DNA of 64,000 bases from Lentzea waywayandensis. GTDB taxonomy: Bacteria > Actinomycetota > Actinomycetes > Mycobacteriales > Pseudonocardiaceae. Each line of letters opens with the position of its first letter. Position 1 is the stretch's first letter. The translations under genes were made by a program, and so were the position numbers. Positions 45,510 through 53,848 of this stretch are shown one piece after another. The DNA lies in assembly GCF_900115955.1 (NCBI RefSeq), contig NZ_FOYL01000004.1, positions 186,001 to 250,000 of the forward strand. The letters are read 5' to 3'. The notes beneath the pieces were generated by a model. The model searched no databases. It worked only from the letters and a program-made list of their open reading frames with translations, and was not told the origin of the DNA.

Positions 45510-46069
45510 CGAACCGCCTTCTCCACCTGTTCCGGCGCGGTGAAGTACGGCGGATCGGTGATCTGCCGGACCTGACCGTCCGCTGATACGTAATACGTAG
45601 CGGGAAGCGTTATCGGCGCCTTGACTCGCTTGCGCAGTTCATCGGCCTCGTCGTGCACGGACGGCAACCGCACGCCGAGGCGGGCGAGCAGTTCCAGGCC
45701 GTCCGCGTCCCTGCTCTGCACAAGAACTGGGACGACCGGCACGGCACCTGGTTGCTTCGCATAGGTTTCCAGCACGGGCAGCTCCTCCTGGCACGGCTGG
45801 CACCAGGTCGCCCAGAAGTTGATCAGGAGCGGGCCCTTCAGCGCGAGGTCCGTCCGGGTGCCGTCGCCGAGGCACGTCACGCCCACGCCGCCCTCAGCCC
45901 CCGGCACGCACGGCCGGAGCTGGGCCTGCGCGCGCAACGCGGCGATGTCCTGCGTCGGGCGGGCGGACGTGGGCGGTGGCGGCGGTGATTCGTCACGAGG
46001 CCACAGCGCCACGACGCCCGCCACGCCGAGGACGAGCACGACGGCGAGCCAGCGCGTGCGGTTGTTCAC
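45506..46069 (-). CDS. Membrane-anchored thioredoxin-like (TlpA/ResA type) protein, Rv3673c-like
   Basis: The protein has 187 residues. It has an N-terminal membrane anchor ([17 protein letters not shown]), then a proline-rich linker and a thioredoxin fold exposed outside the membrane. The redox motif is WCQPC at residues 89-93. Two further cysteines at about 54 and 66 could form a second disulfide. It probably handles disulfides in exported proteins or cytochrome c maturation. GTG 46069 overlaps the nth stop; AGGAGG lies just before. Confidence 0.87.
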   Translation of the reverse strand: MNNRTRWLAVVLVLGVAGVVALWPRDESPPPPPTSARPTQDIAALRAQAQLRPCVPGAEGGVGVTCLGDGTRTDLALKGPLLINFWATWCQPCQEELPVLETYAKQPGAVPVVPVLVQSRDADGLELLARLGVRLPSVHDEADELRKRVKAPITLPATYYVSADGQVRQITDPPYFTAPEQVEKAVR

Positions 46070-46830
46070 CCTCCTAGCTTCTCACCGGCCCGTACTCGCT
46101 CGGCGAGCTCGATCAGGTGGGGCTTCTCGTCGCCCTTCACGAGCTTGGCCGCTTTGTCCGGGTCTTCCGGTCCGAGGCCGTACGACGGGCAGTCCTTCAT
46201 CAGCAGACAGGCCCCACACGCAGGGGTTTTGGCGTGGCAGACGCGGCGGCCGTGGAAGACGATCCAGTGCGAGGCCATGGTCCAGTCGCGCTTCTCGATG
46301 AGCTCACCGATGGCGTGCTCGACCTTGACGGCGTCCTCGAGATCGGTCCAGCCCCAGCGGCGCACGAGGCGGCCGAAGTGGGTGTCGACTGTGAGCCCGG
46401 GCACATCGAACGCGTTGCCGAGAACCACGTTGGCCGTCTTGCGTCCTACACCAGGGAGCTTGACCAGCTCCTCCATGTTGCCGGGAACCACACCGTCGTG
46501 CTGCTCCACAAGGGCAGCACCGAGACCCATAAGAGACGTTGCCTTGTTCCGGAAGAAACCGGTGGGGCGGAGCATCTCTTCGAGTTCCGTCCGGTCGGCG
46601 CCGGCGTAGTCGGCGGCCGTCGGATACTTCGCGAAGAGCGCGGGAGTGACCTCGTTGACCTTCTTGTCGGTGCACTGCGCGGACAGAATGACCGCCACGA
46701 CGAGCTCGAGCGGCGTGGTGAAGTCCAGTTCGCAGTGCGCGTCGGGGTATCCCTCGGCCAGCACGCGCACCATCCGGCGGGCCCTGCGGGTCAGGCCGAG
46801 TTTGGTTTCCGGTTTCTTGGTTGCGGGCAC
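46066..46830 (-). CDS. nth: Endonuclease III
   Basis: The protein has about 254 residues. This base-excision repair glycosylase/AP lyase acts on oxidised pyrimidines. The helix-hairpin-helix with the catalytic Lys is [14 protein letters not shown], followed by the catalytic Asp in [11 protein letters not shown]. The C-terminal iron-sulfur cluster motif has Cys spaced 6-2-5 ([17 protein letters not shown]). GTG 46830 was chosen; the frame further upstream is not conserved. It heads the leftward unit ending at marP. Confidence 0.95.
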   Translation of the reverse strand: MPATKKPETKLGLTRRARRMVRVLAEGYPDAHCELDFTTPLELVVAVILSAQCTDKKVNEVTPALFAKYPTAADYAGADRTELEEMLRPTGFFRNKATSLMGLGAALVEQHDGVVPGNMEELVKLPGVGRKTANVVLGNAFDVPGLTVDTHFGRLVRRWGWTDLEDAVKVEHAIGELIEKRDWTMASHWIVFHGRRVCHAKTPACGACLLMKDCPSYGLGPEDPDKAAKLVKGDEKPHLIELAERVRAGEKLGG

Positions 46831-46909
46831 TGATCCAGAGTAGTCAACACGCCGGACCCACCCCCTAGATCCGCACTCGAATCCCTCATGCGCCAGACTT
46901 CGGAGCATC

Positions 46910-47149
46910 ATGACTGCCTGGTTTGTGATCGTCGTTCCGATCGTGATCATGTTCTTCGCGCTCTTCATGGAGCGCGTCGAAGCGAAGCTCCGGCACGTCG
47001 CCGTGCAGGAGAACGAGGTCGAGGAGTTCCTGGAGTCCGCCAGGCCTGAAGAGGTCAAGGCGCTCTACGGACACGGCATCGGTCGCGCCCTTGACATGTT
47101 CCGCCTCCGTCGCCGCGGCCGCGGTGGCACGCGCAAGCGCGTCCGCTAG
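46910..47149 (+). CDS. Small membrane protein next to nth (Rv3675-like position)
   Basis: The protein has 79 residues: one N-terminal helix ([18 protein letters not shown]), an acidic coiled segment ([19 protein letters not shown]) and a very basic end ([13 protein letters not shown]). It should sit in the cytoplasmic membrane with the tail in the cytosol. ATG 46910. It is divergent from nth and upstream of crp, the position of Rv3675. No function is assigned. Confidence 0.75.
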   Translation: MTAWFVIVVPIVIMFFALFMERVEAKLRHVAVQENEVEEFLESARPEEVKALYGHGIGRALDMFRLRRRGRGGTRKRVR

Positions 47150-47159
47150 ATGGCGTAAG

Positions 47160-47189
47160 CTGGCTCGTTGGGCTTCTGGATCGAGCCAG
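47160..47189 (+). terminator. Hairpin upstream of crp
   Basis: CTGGCTCG and CGAGCCAG form a perfect 8-bp stem with a 14-nt loop, 11 bp after the small membrane protein. It is probably the terminator that isolates crp. Confidence 0.5.
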
Positions 47190-47331
47190 TCGGGTTGTTC
47201 CTAGTAAGACGGCGAGCCGAGCGGCGATCCACAAGAGAGCCCTTAGACTGCAACGCAGTGATCGGCGGCACGGCGCTGACTCCACCAAAGATGGTGGTAG
47301 GCGTGCCGTCGCGTCGATTAGGAGGGACGAG

Positions 47332-48006
47332 GTGGACGAGACCCTGGCGCGAGCGGGCATCTTCCAGGGGGTGGACCCGGCGGCTGCAGAGGCGCTGGCG
47401 ACGACCCTGGAGACGGTGGAGTTCCCGCGTGGCCACGTGATCTTCGCGGAGGGTGAGCCGGGCGATCGCCTGTACATCATCCAGTCCGGCAAGGTGAAGA
47501 TCGGCCGCAAGTCGCCGGACGGCCGCGAGAATCTGTTGGGGATCTTCGGGCCCTCCGACATGTTCGGCGAACTGTCCATTTTCGATCCTGGCCCCCGCAC
47601 GTCGACTGCGACGACGGTGACCGAGGTGCGCGCGGTGTCCATGGACCGCCCCGCGCTCCGACAGTGGATCACCAACCGGCCGGAGATCGCCGAGCAGTTG
47701 CTGAGGGCCCTGGCCCGCAGGCTGCGCCGGACGAACTCCATGCTGGCCGACCTGATCTTCACGGACGTGCCCGGCCGCGTCGCCAAGGCGTTGTTGCAGC
47801 TCGCGCAGCGCTTCGGCTCGCAGGAGGCCGGTCTGCTCCGCGTCACGCACGACCTGACGCAGGAGGAGATCGCCCAGTTCGTCGGCGCGTCCCGCGAGAC
47901 CGTGAACAAGGCTCTGGCCGACTTCGCGCACCGCGGCTGGCTGCGCCTGGAGGGCAAGAGCGTGCTGATCCTGGACCCGGAGCGCCTCGCGCGCCGCGCC
48001 CGCTAG
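47332..48006 (+). CDS. crp: cAMP receptor protein, Crp/Fnr family
   Basis: The protein has 224 residues, the same as M. tuberculosis Crp (Rv3676), and is very similar. The cAMP pocket is [18 protein letters not shown], followed by the long dimer helix and a winged helix-turn-helix ([21 protein letters not shown]). It regulates carbon and respiratory genes as a global cAMP-linked factor. The GTG 47332 is preceded by AGGAGGGACGAG. A clear terminator follows at 48031-48061. Confidence 0.97.
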   Translation: MDETLARAGIFQGVDPAAAEALATTLETVEFPRGHVIFAEGEPGDRLYIIQSGKVKIGRKSPDGRENLLGIFGPSDMFGELSIFDPGPRTSTATTVTEVRAVSMDRPALRQWITNRPEIAEQLLRALARRLRRTNSMLADLIFTDVPGRVAKALLQLAQRFGSQEAGLLRVTHDLTQEEIAQFVGASRETVNKALADFAHRGWLRLEGKSVLILDPERLARRAR

Positions 48007-48030
48007 TCAGAACGCAGAGCACGAAACGCA

Positions 48031-48061
48031 ACGGAGCCCCGGGCAGTCAACGGGGCTCCGT
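48031..48061 (+). terminator. Terminator of crp
   Basis: ACGGAGCCCC (48031-48040) and GGGGCTCCGT (48052-48061) form a perfect 10-bp stem around an 11-nt loop. Confidence 0.8.
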
Positions 48062-48100
48062 GCGCGTGCAGGCCACAAGCACGCGACGGAGCGCCGATCG

Positions 48101-48443
48101 GCGCGCCAGGCACCGCGAGCACACCACGGATCGCCGCCTAGCGCGCCAGGCATCGCGAGCGCGCCACGGCTCTCCGCCTAGCGCGCCAGGCATCGCGAGC
48201 ACGCCAAGGATCTCCGCTTAGCGCGCCACGGATCGCCGCCTAGCGCGCCAGGCACCGCGAGCACGCCACGGCTCTCCGCCAAGCGCGCCAGGCACCGCGA
48301 GCACGCCACAGATCGCCGCCAAGCACACCAGGTATCCGCGAGTTCGCCACGGATCGCCGCCAAGCGCGCCAGGCACCGCGAGCACACCAAGGATGGCCGC
48401 TTAGCGCGCCAGGCATCCGCGAGTTCGCGCTGGTCATCCGTTC
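48101..48443 (+). repeat. Tandem 40-bp direct repeat (minisatellite), eight to nine copies
   Basis: Copies begin with GCGCGCCAGGCA or close variants at 48101, 48141, 48181, 48243, 48283, 48323, 48364 and 48404. The period is 40-41 bp, and one shortened copy starts at 48221. The remainder of the unit reads CGCGAGCACGCCACGGATCGC with small changes. The period is not a multiple of three, and open frames through the array shift with each copy, so it is not a protein repeat. There are no unique spacers. Confidence 0.9.
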
Positions 48444-48501
48444 GCCTCTTCGTCGTGATTCGGCGAAGCCCAATCAGGGCGAAGCGGCGGACGGATGACC
48501 A
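48431..48501. repeat. 16-bp inverted repeat at the end of the tandem array
   Basis: TGGTCATCCGTTCGCC (48431-48446) and GGCGGACGGATGACCA (48486-48501) match in 15 of 16 positions around a 39-bp spacer. It could be a large cruciform or the remnant of a small inverted-repeat element. Confidence 0.7.
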
Positions 48502-48545
48502 GCTACTCGGCGAACGAGCCGGAGTCTGCGGAGCAGCGACCAAAA

Positions 48546-48595
48546 ACACAGAGGACCGGGCGCCACCCCCGACGTGGCGCACCGGTCCTCTGTGT
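48546..48595 (-). terminator. Rho-independent terminator on the minus strand
   Basis: The 13-bp stem CACAGAGGACCGG/CCGGTCCTCTGTG (extended by one A-T pair) encloses an inner 7-bp stem GCGCCAC/GTGGCGC. On the minus strand it is followed by TTTTTG. It would end a transcript running leftwards from about 48600-48860, where no protein gene is visible. Confidence 0.8.
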
Positions 48596-48864
48596 GCACA
48601 GCTCATCCCCCGACGAACCGTGCCTTCCCTCCCTCTGGCGCGCAGGCCCCGACCCTCAAGCCAGAGGTTGGTCTCGGTTGGTGAGTCAACTTTCGCATGT
48701 CGGCACCCCGACTGCTCAAGCCCTTTCACCCTCAAGGACCTCGTGTGTGGCCGATTCGTTGCATGTTTCACCCGGTCATCCCATTCCCGTGACCCAATCG
48801 CAACCATCGTGACCCTGCGCACCCGATCTGGTACATCCGTACCAACTTTGGCATACTGGTACAC

Positions 48865-50112
48865 ATGTCCCACTCCGCCCGTCTCTCCGACTACCGCGCT
48901 GCCCTGACGACCCCCGGCATGCGCGGACCTGTGGTCGCGTCGCTGCTCGCCCGCCTGCCCATCGCGATGGTCGGGCTCTCGCTGCTGCTCTACGTCGAGC
49001 GCGCGACGGGATCGTTCGCGGTCGCCGGCATGGTCTCGGCGGCGGCGCTGACGGGTGTGGCTCTCGGTTCCGTCGTGCAGGGCCGGCTGATGGACCGCTT
49101 CGGTCCCACCCGCCCGCTGCTCGCGGTGACCGGACTCTTCGCCTTCTTCGTCACCGTCTCCGTGCTCGCCGTCGAGGCGGGCGCGTCGGTGTTCGCGCTG
49201 GTCCCACTGGCCCTCGGCGTCGGCGCCACCGAGCCGATGGTGGGCTCGGCTTCGCGTGCGCTGTGGGAGCGGATGGTCCCCGCGGGCCCGACGCGGATGG
49301 CGGGCTACGCCTATGAGGCGATCAGCATGGAGGTCTTCTTCATCCTCGGACCGGGTCTCGCCGGTCTGCTGCTGGCCGCGCCGTGGGCGGGCACCGGTGT
49401 TCTCGTCGGTTCTGCGCTGATGGTCGTGGGCGCGTTGTGGTTCGCGTTCAACCCGGTCGTGCGCGCCTGGGGCCCGGTCGTCCAGGCTCCGCGCCCGTTG
49501 CTCGGTGCGTTCGCCTACCCCGGCATGCGCACGGTGGCGCTGGCCGCGCTCGGCTTCGGTGTGACCATCGGCTTCGTCGAGGTGGCCGTGCCGGCGTTCG
49601 CGAAGGCAGCGGGCCACGCCTCGATGGGCGGCCTGATGCTGTCGCTGTGGTCGATCAGCTCGGTGATCTTCGGCGTGCTGTACGGCATGCGCCCGTGGCC
49701 GCGTCCGATGCACCTGCGTCTGCCGGTGCTGCTGGGCGGCTTCGCGCTGCTGGCGTTCCTGCTGGCGATCCCGGCCACGCTGATCGGTCTGGGCGTCGCG
49801 CTGTTCCTGGTCGGCACGCTGATCACGCCGCAGTCGACCGCCCACTCGGCGGCGATCGAGCAGGTCACGCCGAACGGCATGGCCGCGGAGGCGTTCGGCT
49901 GGGTGATCACCTCGGTGACCGTCGGCCTCGCCATCGGCCAGGGCCTGTCCGGTCAGCTGATCGAGCACTTCGGCACGCGGCCGGCGTTCATCGCTTCGGG
50001 CATCGCCGGGCTGCTGATCGCGCTGGCGGTCTGGCTGCTGCGCGGCACTGTGCAGCGCGGCGTGCCCGCCGAGGTACCGGTGCGGTCCGAGATGGAGCTT
50101 GCGGCTCGCTGA
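48865..50112 (+). CDS. MFS transporter
   Basis: The protein has 415 residues with about 12 membrane helices. The A-type motif between helices 2 and 3 reads GSVVQGRLMDRFGPTRPLL. The N-terminal region is LPIAMVGLSLLLYVERATG, and the C-terminal half starts near MRTVALAALGFGVTIGFVE. It resembles drug or small-molecule exporters of actinomycetes, but the substrate is not evident. ATG 48865 lies 38 bp after a TACATC/TTTGGCATACTGG promoter-like region. It ends in a bidirectional terminator with the convergent dnaN paralogue. Confidence 0.85.
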   Translation: MSHSARLSDYRAALTTPGMRGPVVASLLARLPIAMVGLSLLLYVERATGSFAVAGMVSAAALTGVALGSVVQGRLMDRFGPTRPLLAVTGLFAFFVTVSVLAVEAGASVFALVPLALGVGATEPMVGSASRALWERMVPAGPTRMAGYAYEAISMEVFFILGPGLAGLLLAAPWAGTGVLVGSALMVVGALWFAFNPVVRAWGPVVQAPRPLLGAFAYPGMRTVALAALGFGVTIGFVEVAVPAFAKAAGHASMGGLMLSLWSISSVIFGVLYGMRPWPRPMHLRLPVLLGGFALLAFLLAIPATLIGLGVALFLVGTLITPQSTAHSAAIEQVTPNGMAAEAFGWVITSVTVGLAIGQGLSGQLIEHFGTRPAFIASGIAGLLIALAVWLLRGTVQRGVPAEVPVRSEMELAAR

Positions 50113-50127
50113 GCCGGCTCGTTCTCG

Positions 50128-50161
50128 GAAGGGCTCGGAGGCTTTCGCTTCCGGGCCCTTC
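50128..50161. terminator. Bidirectional terminator between convergent genes
   Basis: A 15-bp stem with G-U pairs (GAAGGGCTCGGAGGC with GCTTCCGGGCCCTTC) around TTTC, centred between the MFS and dnaN-like stop codons. Confidence 0.7.
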
Positions 50162-50168
50162 GTCGGCT

Positions 50169-51260
50169 CTAAGCCACCGAACGCATCGGCACGACGAGGT
50201 AGGTGAGCTCGACGCCGTCCTCGCCCGGCGTCGACGTGAGCACCGTCGAACGCAGGCCGTCCTGGATCTTCAGCTCGATCCGGCGGCCTGCGAACGCCTT
50301 CAGCGCGTCCGCGAGGTAGCGGGCCTGGAACGTCTTGGTCAGCCGGTCGCCCTCGACCGTGGCCTTGACGAACTCCTCCGACTCGCCCTGCTGCGGGTCG
50401 CTGCCCTTGACCCGGATCTCGGAGTCCTCGACCTGGATGGTCACGGCCTGGTGCGGGCCGCCGTAGGGCGTGGCTCTGCGGACGGCGCGAGCTAACGCGT
50501 CCGCGTCCACGAGCACCGTGCTGTCGATGACTGCCTCCAGAAGTCGGCGCGCGCGGTCGTCCGGGAACGGAGCGGCCAGGAGCGCGGTGGAGATCGAGTT
50601 GTGGCCCCAGGCGAGGCCGATGCGGTCCTCGTTCGCGTGCAGGGCTACCTGGTTCGTCGCTTGCCGGGCCGCCTCGACGATGGCCTTCGCAGGTACCAAC
50701 AGGTCGAGTTGACCATGTTGTTCCCACGGCAGTGTGGCGTAGGCCATGCGGTAGCGGTCGGTGGCCATGAAGTGCAGCTTGTGGGCGTCCGACTGGATCC
50801 GGATGCCGGTGAAAATCGGCAACGCGTCGTCCTTGCTCGCCGCCCCCGCGACCGCCGCGATGGTCCTGAGCCTGGCGGCGTCCACGTGCCCCTGGAGCGC
50901 CGGCAGCGCCGGGACACCGGGGTGGTGGGCGAGGTCGAGGAGCGGGATCGCGAACCTCGACGTGGGCGTGCGGATGGCCAGCCGCTGCCCCTCGACCTTG
51001 AGCCGCACTTGCGGATCGTCGAGCGCCTGAAGGGTCGCGGCCAGCGGTTTCGCCGGCACGAGCACCTCGCCCTCGGTGTGCACCGTCGCGTTGACGCTCA
51101 GGCGCACACCGTGTTCCTGGTCGCTGCCCGCGACCTCCACGTCCATCCCGGCCTTCAGGCGAAGGCCGGCCAGCACCGGGTCGAGCACGCGGGTCGGCAG
51201 CAGCCGCGCCACCTCGGCGGCGGCACCGGCGAGCTCGGCTGTCGTGGCGGTGAGGTCCAT
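50169..51260 (-). CDS. DNA polymerase III beta sliding-clamp paralogue
   Basis: The protein has 363 residues. It has three repeated clamp domains and recognisable DnaN elements: VLDPVLAGLRLKAGMDVEV, LVPAKPLAATLQAL, FTGIRIQSDAHKLHFMATDRYRMA and the C-terminal end VELTYLVVPMRSVA. It is not next to dnaA or recF, so it is most likely a second clamp rather than the main DnaN. Second clamps in bacteria serve special polymerases or replace the target of clamp-binding antibiotics. ATG 51260 was chosen over a longer frame. The neighbouring HIT gene is divergent. Confidence 0.85.
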   Translation of the reverse strand: MDLTATTAELAGAAAEVARLLPTRVLDPVLAGLRLKAGMDVEVAGSDQEHGVRLSVNATVHTEGEVLVPAKPLAATLQALDDPQVRLKVEGQRLAIRTPTSRFAIPLLDLAHHPGVPALPALQGHVDAARLRTIAAVAGAASKDDALPIFTGIRIQSDAHKLHFMATDRYRMAYATLPWEQHGQLDLLVPAKAIVEAARQATNQVALHANEDRIGLAWGHNSISTALLAAPFPDDRARRLLEAVIDSTVLVDADALARAVRRATPYGGPHQAVTIQVEDSEIRVKGSDPQQGESEEFVKATVEGDRLTKTFQARYLADALKAFAGRRIELKIQDGLRSTVLTSTPGEDGVELTYLVVPMRSVA

Positions 51261-51328
51261 GTTCTGGACGCTAGCGGGCACCCCTGACAATTTTGGACGC
51301 CCTGGTTCTGGCTGGAGGGAGCGAAGTC

Positions 51329-51739
51329 GTGGACGAGTGCCTGATCTGCGCGAAGCATCTCGGTTCGGGACCGCTGGCCGGTCCGGTGGTGTTCGCCGAC
51401 GACCTGGTGGTCGTGTCGCACCGGCCCGGTGAGGTGCTGGGGTACCTGTTCGTGGAGACGCGCCGGCACGTGGCCGCCCTGGACTTGCTCACCGTGGCCG
51501 AGGCGGAGGCCGTCGCGCGGGCGGTGCGGCTGGCGGCGGTCGGGCTGCGGGCCGAGCTGGATCCGGAGTTCGTGTTCTCGGCTGTGGCCGGGCGGTCCGT
51601 GGCGCACTTTCACCAGCACGTGTTCGTCCGGCATCGAGGGACGCCGGACGAACTGGCGTGGACCGAGGTGGAGTGGGCCGGGGCGCCTCGGGGTGATGCG
51701 GCGGAGCTGTGCGCCAAGCTCCGCCCGCACTTCCAGTGA
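51329..51739 (+). CDS. HIT-family hydrolase
   Basis: The protein has about 136 residues. The histidine triad lies in VAHFHQHVFVRH, preceded by the N-terminal zinc-type start DECLICAKHLGSGP, which gives two cysteines of a metal site. These proteins hydrolyse nucleotide conjugates such as AMP-lysine or Ap4A. GTG 51329 was chosen because GGAGGG lies 8 nt upstream; an upstream TTG at 51293 is possible. The next gene is convergent, 4 bp away. Confidence 0.85.
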   Translation: MDECLICAKHLGSGPLAGPVVFADDLVVVSHRPGEVLGYLFVETRRHVAALDLLTVAEAEAVARAVRLAAVGLRAELDPEFVFSAVAGRSVAHFHQHVFVRHRGTPDELAWTEVEWAGAPRGDAAELCAKLRPHFQ

Positions 51740-51743
51740 GGCC

Positions 51744-52634
51744 TCAGGCGCCTGCCTTGCGGCGCGCCAGGTCGATGATCCGCTGCAGGTGCAGCCCCCG
51801 CCGCACGTCGCACTCGTGCGTGGTCGTGCCGCTGTCCGCCATCGCCACGAAGTCGTCGAGCAGGTTCGTGAAGCACTCCAGCGCGGGCGTGTCCCGGTTC
51901 GTCAGGGTGCGGTGGCCGTTCACCCCGAAGACGGTGAAGTCCGCGAACGGTGGCTGCATCGGCAGGGAGAGACACAGGGAGACGGTGCTGGTGGCGCCGC
52001 CGGCGTGTTGCAGGATCAGCTGCCACAGGCCCGTGTCCGTGACGTTCGCCGCCAGCACGTCGGTGATCTCGCCCAGAGCCGCGTCCAGCAGGTCGAACGC
52101 GTGCGGGCCCACGTCGTCCAAAGCGCCCTTGTCGTGCCGCCACGGGGAGTTCGAGAACGGGCCGTCCAGCAGCGCGCCGGAGATCCAGCGGCTGTCGGCG
52201 CCGGTCCAGCCGCCGGTGCGGTGCAGCTGGGCCAGCATCTCCTTCGTCTCCGGGGCGTAGCGGCGGGTCAGGACGACCAGGGACGCCACGCCGGCTTCGG
52301 CGACCGCGGCAGCCAGCTCCTCGGCCACCTCGACGGATTCCGCGATCGGCTTCTCCAGCACGACGTGCTTGCCCGCACGCGCGGCCTCGATCGCCATCGG
52401 GCCCTGCACGCCCGGTGGCACGCAGAACGCGACGGCGTCCACAGTGGACAGCATCGCGGTGTAGTCCTCGAACGGTTCCGCGCCGAAGGTGGCGGCCAGC
52501 GAGGCCGCCGCTTCCGGGCGTCGCGCCCACACGCCGGTCAGCGTCGTTCCCGGATGGTTCGCGATGCCGGGTGCGTGGATCATCTCGGCCCACGGGCCCG
52601 CACCGACAAGTCCTACGCGCAGCTGTTCGTCCAC
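51744..52634 (-). CDS. Gfo/Idh/MocA-family NAD(P)-dependent oxidoreductase
   Basis: The protein has about 296 residues. The Rossmann start is LRVGLVGAGPWAEMIHAPGI, then the signature VVLEKPIAESVEVAEEL, with the catalytic Lys in EKP. A C-terminal alpha/beta domain includes GALDDVGPHAFDLLDAAL with His and Asp. It probably oxidises or reduces a sugar or inositol derivative; the substrate cannot be read. GTG 52634 has AGGA upstream; GTG 52640 is an alternative. Confidence 0.87.
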   Translation of the reverse strand: MDEQLRVGLVGAGPWAEMIHAPGIANHPGTTLTGVWARRPEAAASLAATFGAEPFEDYTAMLSTVDAVAFCVPPGVQGPMAIEAARAGKHVVLEKPIAESVEVAEELAAAVAEAGVASLVVLTRRYAPETKEMLAQLHRTGGWTGADSRWISGALLDGPFSNSPWRHDKGALDDVGPHAFDLLDAALGEITDVLAANVTDTGLWQLILQHAGGATSTVSLCLSLPMQPPFADFTVFGVNGHRTLTNRDTPALECFTNLLDDFVAMADSGTTTHECDVRRGLHLQRIIDLARRKAGA

Positions 52635-52648
52635 TCGCACATCCTGCC

Positions 52649-53005
52649 TCAGGAGTAACTGGCCTTGGGGACGAAGATCTCGCCCCCGTTGTCGAACTTC
52701 AGGCGCATGCCGGTGTCGCTCGACTCCCGCCGCGGGTCGTGATCCCAGCCACCCGGCACGGTCACCACGTGGCCGCGGTCCGGCGTCGGACCCAGCCAGA
52801 TCTCGTAGTGGGTGCCGCCCACGAGCTGTTCGACCTTCTTCACGTACACGCCCGGCGAGCTGGAAGTCGGATCCACGCTGATCACGGTCGTGCGGTCCGG
52901 CACGAACATCACCACGCCCGCCACCGCGGTCAGGCCTGTGCCCAGCACGGCGCCGAGCAGGAACAGCAGGGTCTGCACCAGACAACCGGAGACCTTCGTC
53001 GCCAT
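52649..53005 (-). CDS. Small membrane-anchored protein of unknown function
   Basis: The protein has about 118 residues: an N-terminal membrane helix (LLFLLGAVLGTGLTAVAGVVM) with the rest exposed outside, ending DNGGEIFVPKASYS. The exposed part is beta-rich (VYVKKVEQLVGGTHYEIWLG). ATG 53005 was chosen; GTG 53008 is an alternative. It lies just upstream of, and co-oriented with, the oxidoreductase. No family was recognised. Confidence 0.65.
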   Translation of the reverse strand: MATKVSGCLVQTLLFLLGAVLGTGLTAVAGVVMFVPDRTTVISVDPTSSSPGVYVKKVEQLVGGTHYEIWLGPTPDRGHVVTVPGGWDHDPRRESSDTGMRLKFDNGGEIFVPKASYS

Positions 53006-53044
53006 CACACCATCCTCGGGTTAGCGCGGTCGTACGCTCGGAGG

Positions 53045-53848
53045 ATGCCCGACGACATGACCTTGCCGGGAAACCTGGTACCCGCATCGCGCGTCTCCCA
53101 ACCCGATCAGCCCGCCGTGGCACGGGACGCCGTCACCGTGGTCCTGCTCCGCGACGGCGCCGAGGGCCTCGAAGCCTTCCTGTTGCGCCGCGTGAAGGGC
53201 ATGGCGTTCGCGGGCGGCATGACGGTCTTCCCCGGAGGTGGCGTCGACCAGCGCGACGCCGACACGTCCGTCGCGTGGACGGGTCCGCCGCCGCGGTGGT
53301 GGGCCGAGATCTTCGACGTCGACGAGGGGACGGCCCGCGCGTTCGTGTGCGCGGCCGTGCGCGAAATGTTCGAGGAGTCCGGCGTCCTGCTCGCAGGGCC
53401 CGACGCCACCTCCGTCGTCGCGGACACGTCGGCGTTCGCGAAGGCTCGTCAGCAGCTGGTGGACCGCGAGATCTCCCTGGCCCAGTTCCTCGCCGCCGAG
53501 AGCCTCGTCCTGCGCACGGATCTCCTGCGGCCGTGGGCGAACTGGGTCACCCCGTACGAGGAGCCCCGCCGCTACGACACCCGTTTCTTCGTCGCCGCCC
53601 TGCCGTCCGGCCAGAAGGCCGACGGCGAGACGACCGAGGCCTCCGACGCGGCCTGGCAAACACCCGCAGAGGCCATCGAAGACGCCCAGGAGGGCCGTCG
53701 GATGCTCATGCCGCCGACCTGGCGCACCCTCGACGAGGTGGGCGCTCTCGGCAGCGTGGAGAAGGTCATGGCCGAGGAACGCAGCGTCGAGAAGATCATT
53801 CCCAAGCTGATCCGCGACGGCGACGTGATCCGAGTGGTGTTCCAGTGA
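53045..53848 (+). CDS. Nudix hydrolase
   Basis: The protein has 267 residues. The Nudix box is split by an insertion: FPGGGVDQRD ... AVREMFEESGVLL, with about 35 residues between them. This is the form of the NUDT7/19-type or RNA-diphosphate Nudix proteins common in actinobacteria. ATG 53045. The stop overlaps the MBL gene (GTGA), so the two are one operon. Confidence 0.82.
   Translation: MPDDMTLPGNLVPASRVSQPDQPAVARDAVTVVLLRDGAEGLEAFLLRRVKGMAFAGGMTVFPGGGVDQRDADTSVAWTGPPPRWWAEIFDVDEGTARAFVCAAVREMFEESGVLLAGPDATSVVADTSAFAKARQQLVDREISLAQFLAAESLVLRTDLLRPWANWVTPYEEPRRYDTRFFVAALPSGQKADGETTEASDAAWQTPAEAIEDAQEGRRMLMPPTWRTLDEVGALGSVEKVMAEERSVEKIIPKLIRDGDVIRVVFQ

Larger units (their letters stand above)
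48062..48864 (+). other. Gene-free stretch between crp and the MFS gene
   Basis: No plausible protein gene was found. The stretch holds a tandem repeat (48101-48443), a 16-bp inverted repeat (48431-48501), a minus-strand terminator (48546-48595) and the upstream region of the MFS gene. Confidence 0.65.

Noticed and set aside
48101..48443. CRISPR array
   Set aside because: The repeat is continuous with a 40-bp period; no unique spacers and no cas genes.
48178..50727. 849-residue open frame on the minus strand
   Set aside because: Runs through the tandem repeat, the MFS gene and part of the dnaN paralogue; it is a shadow frame.
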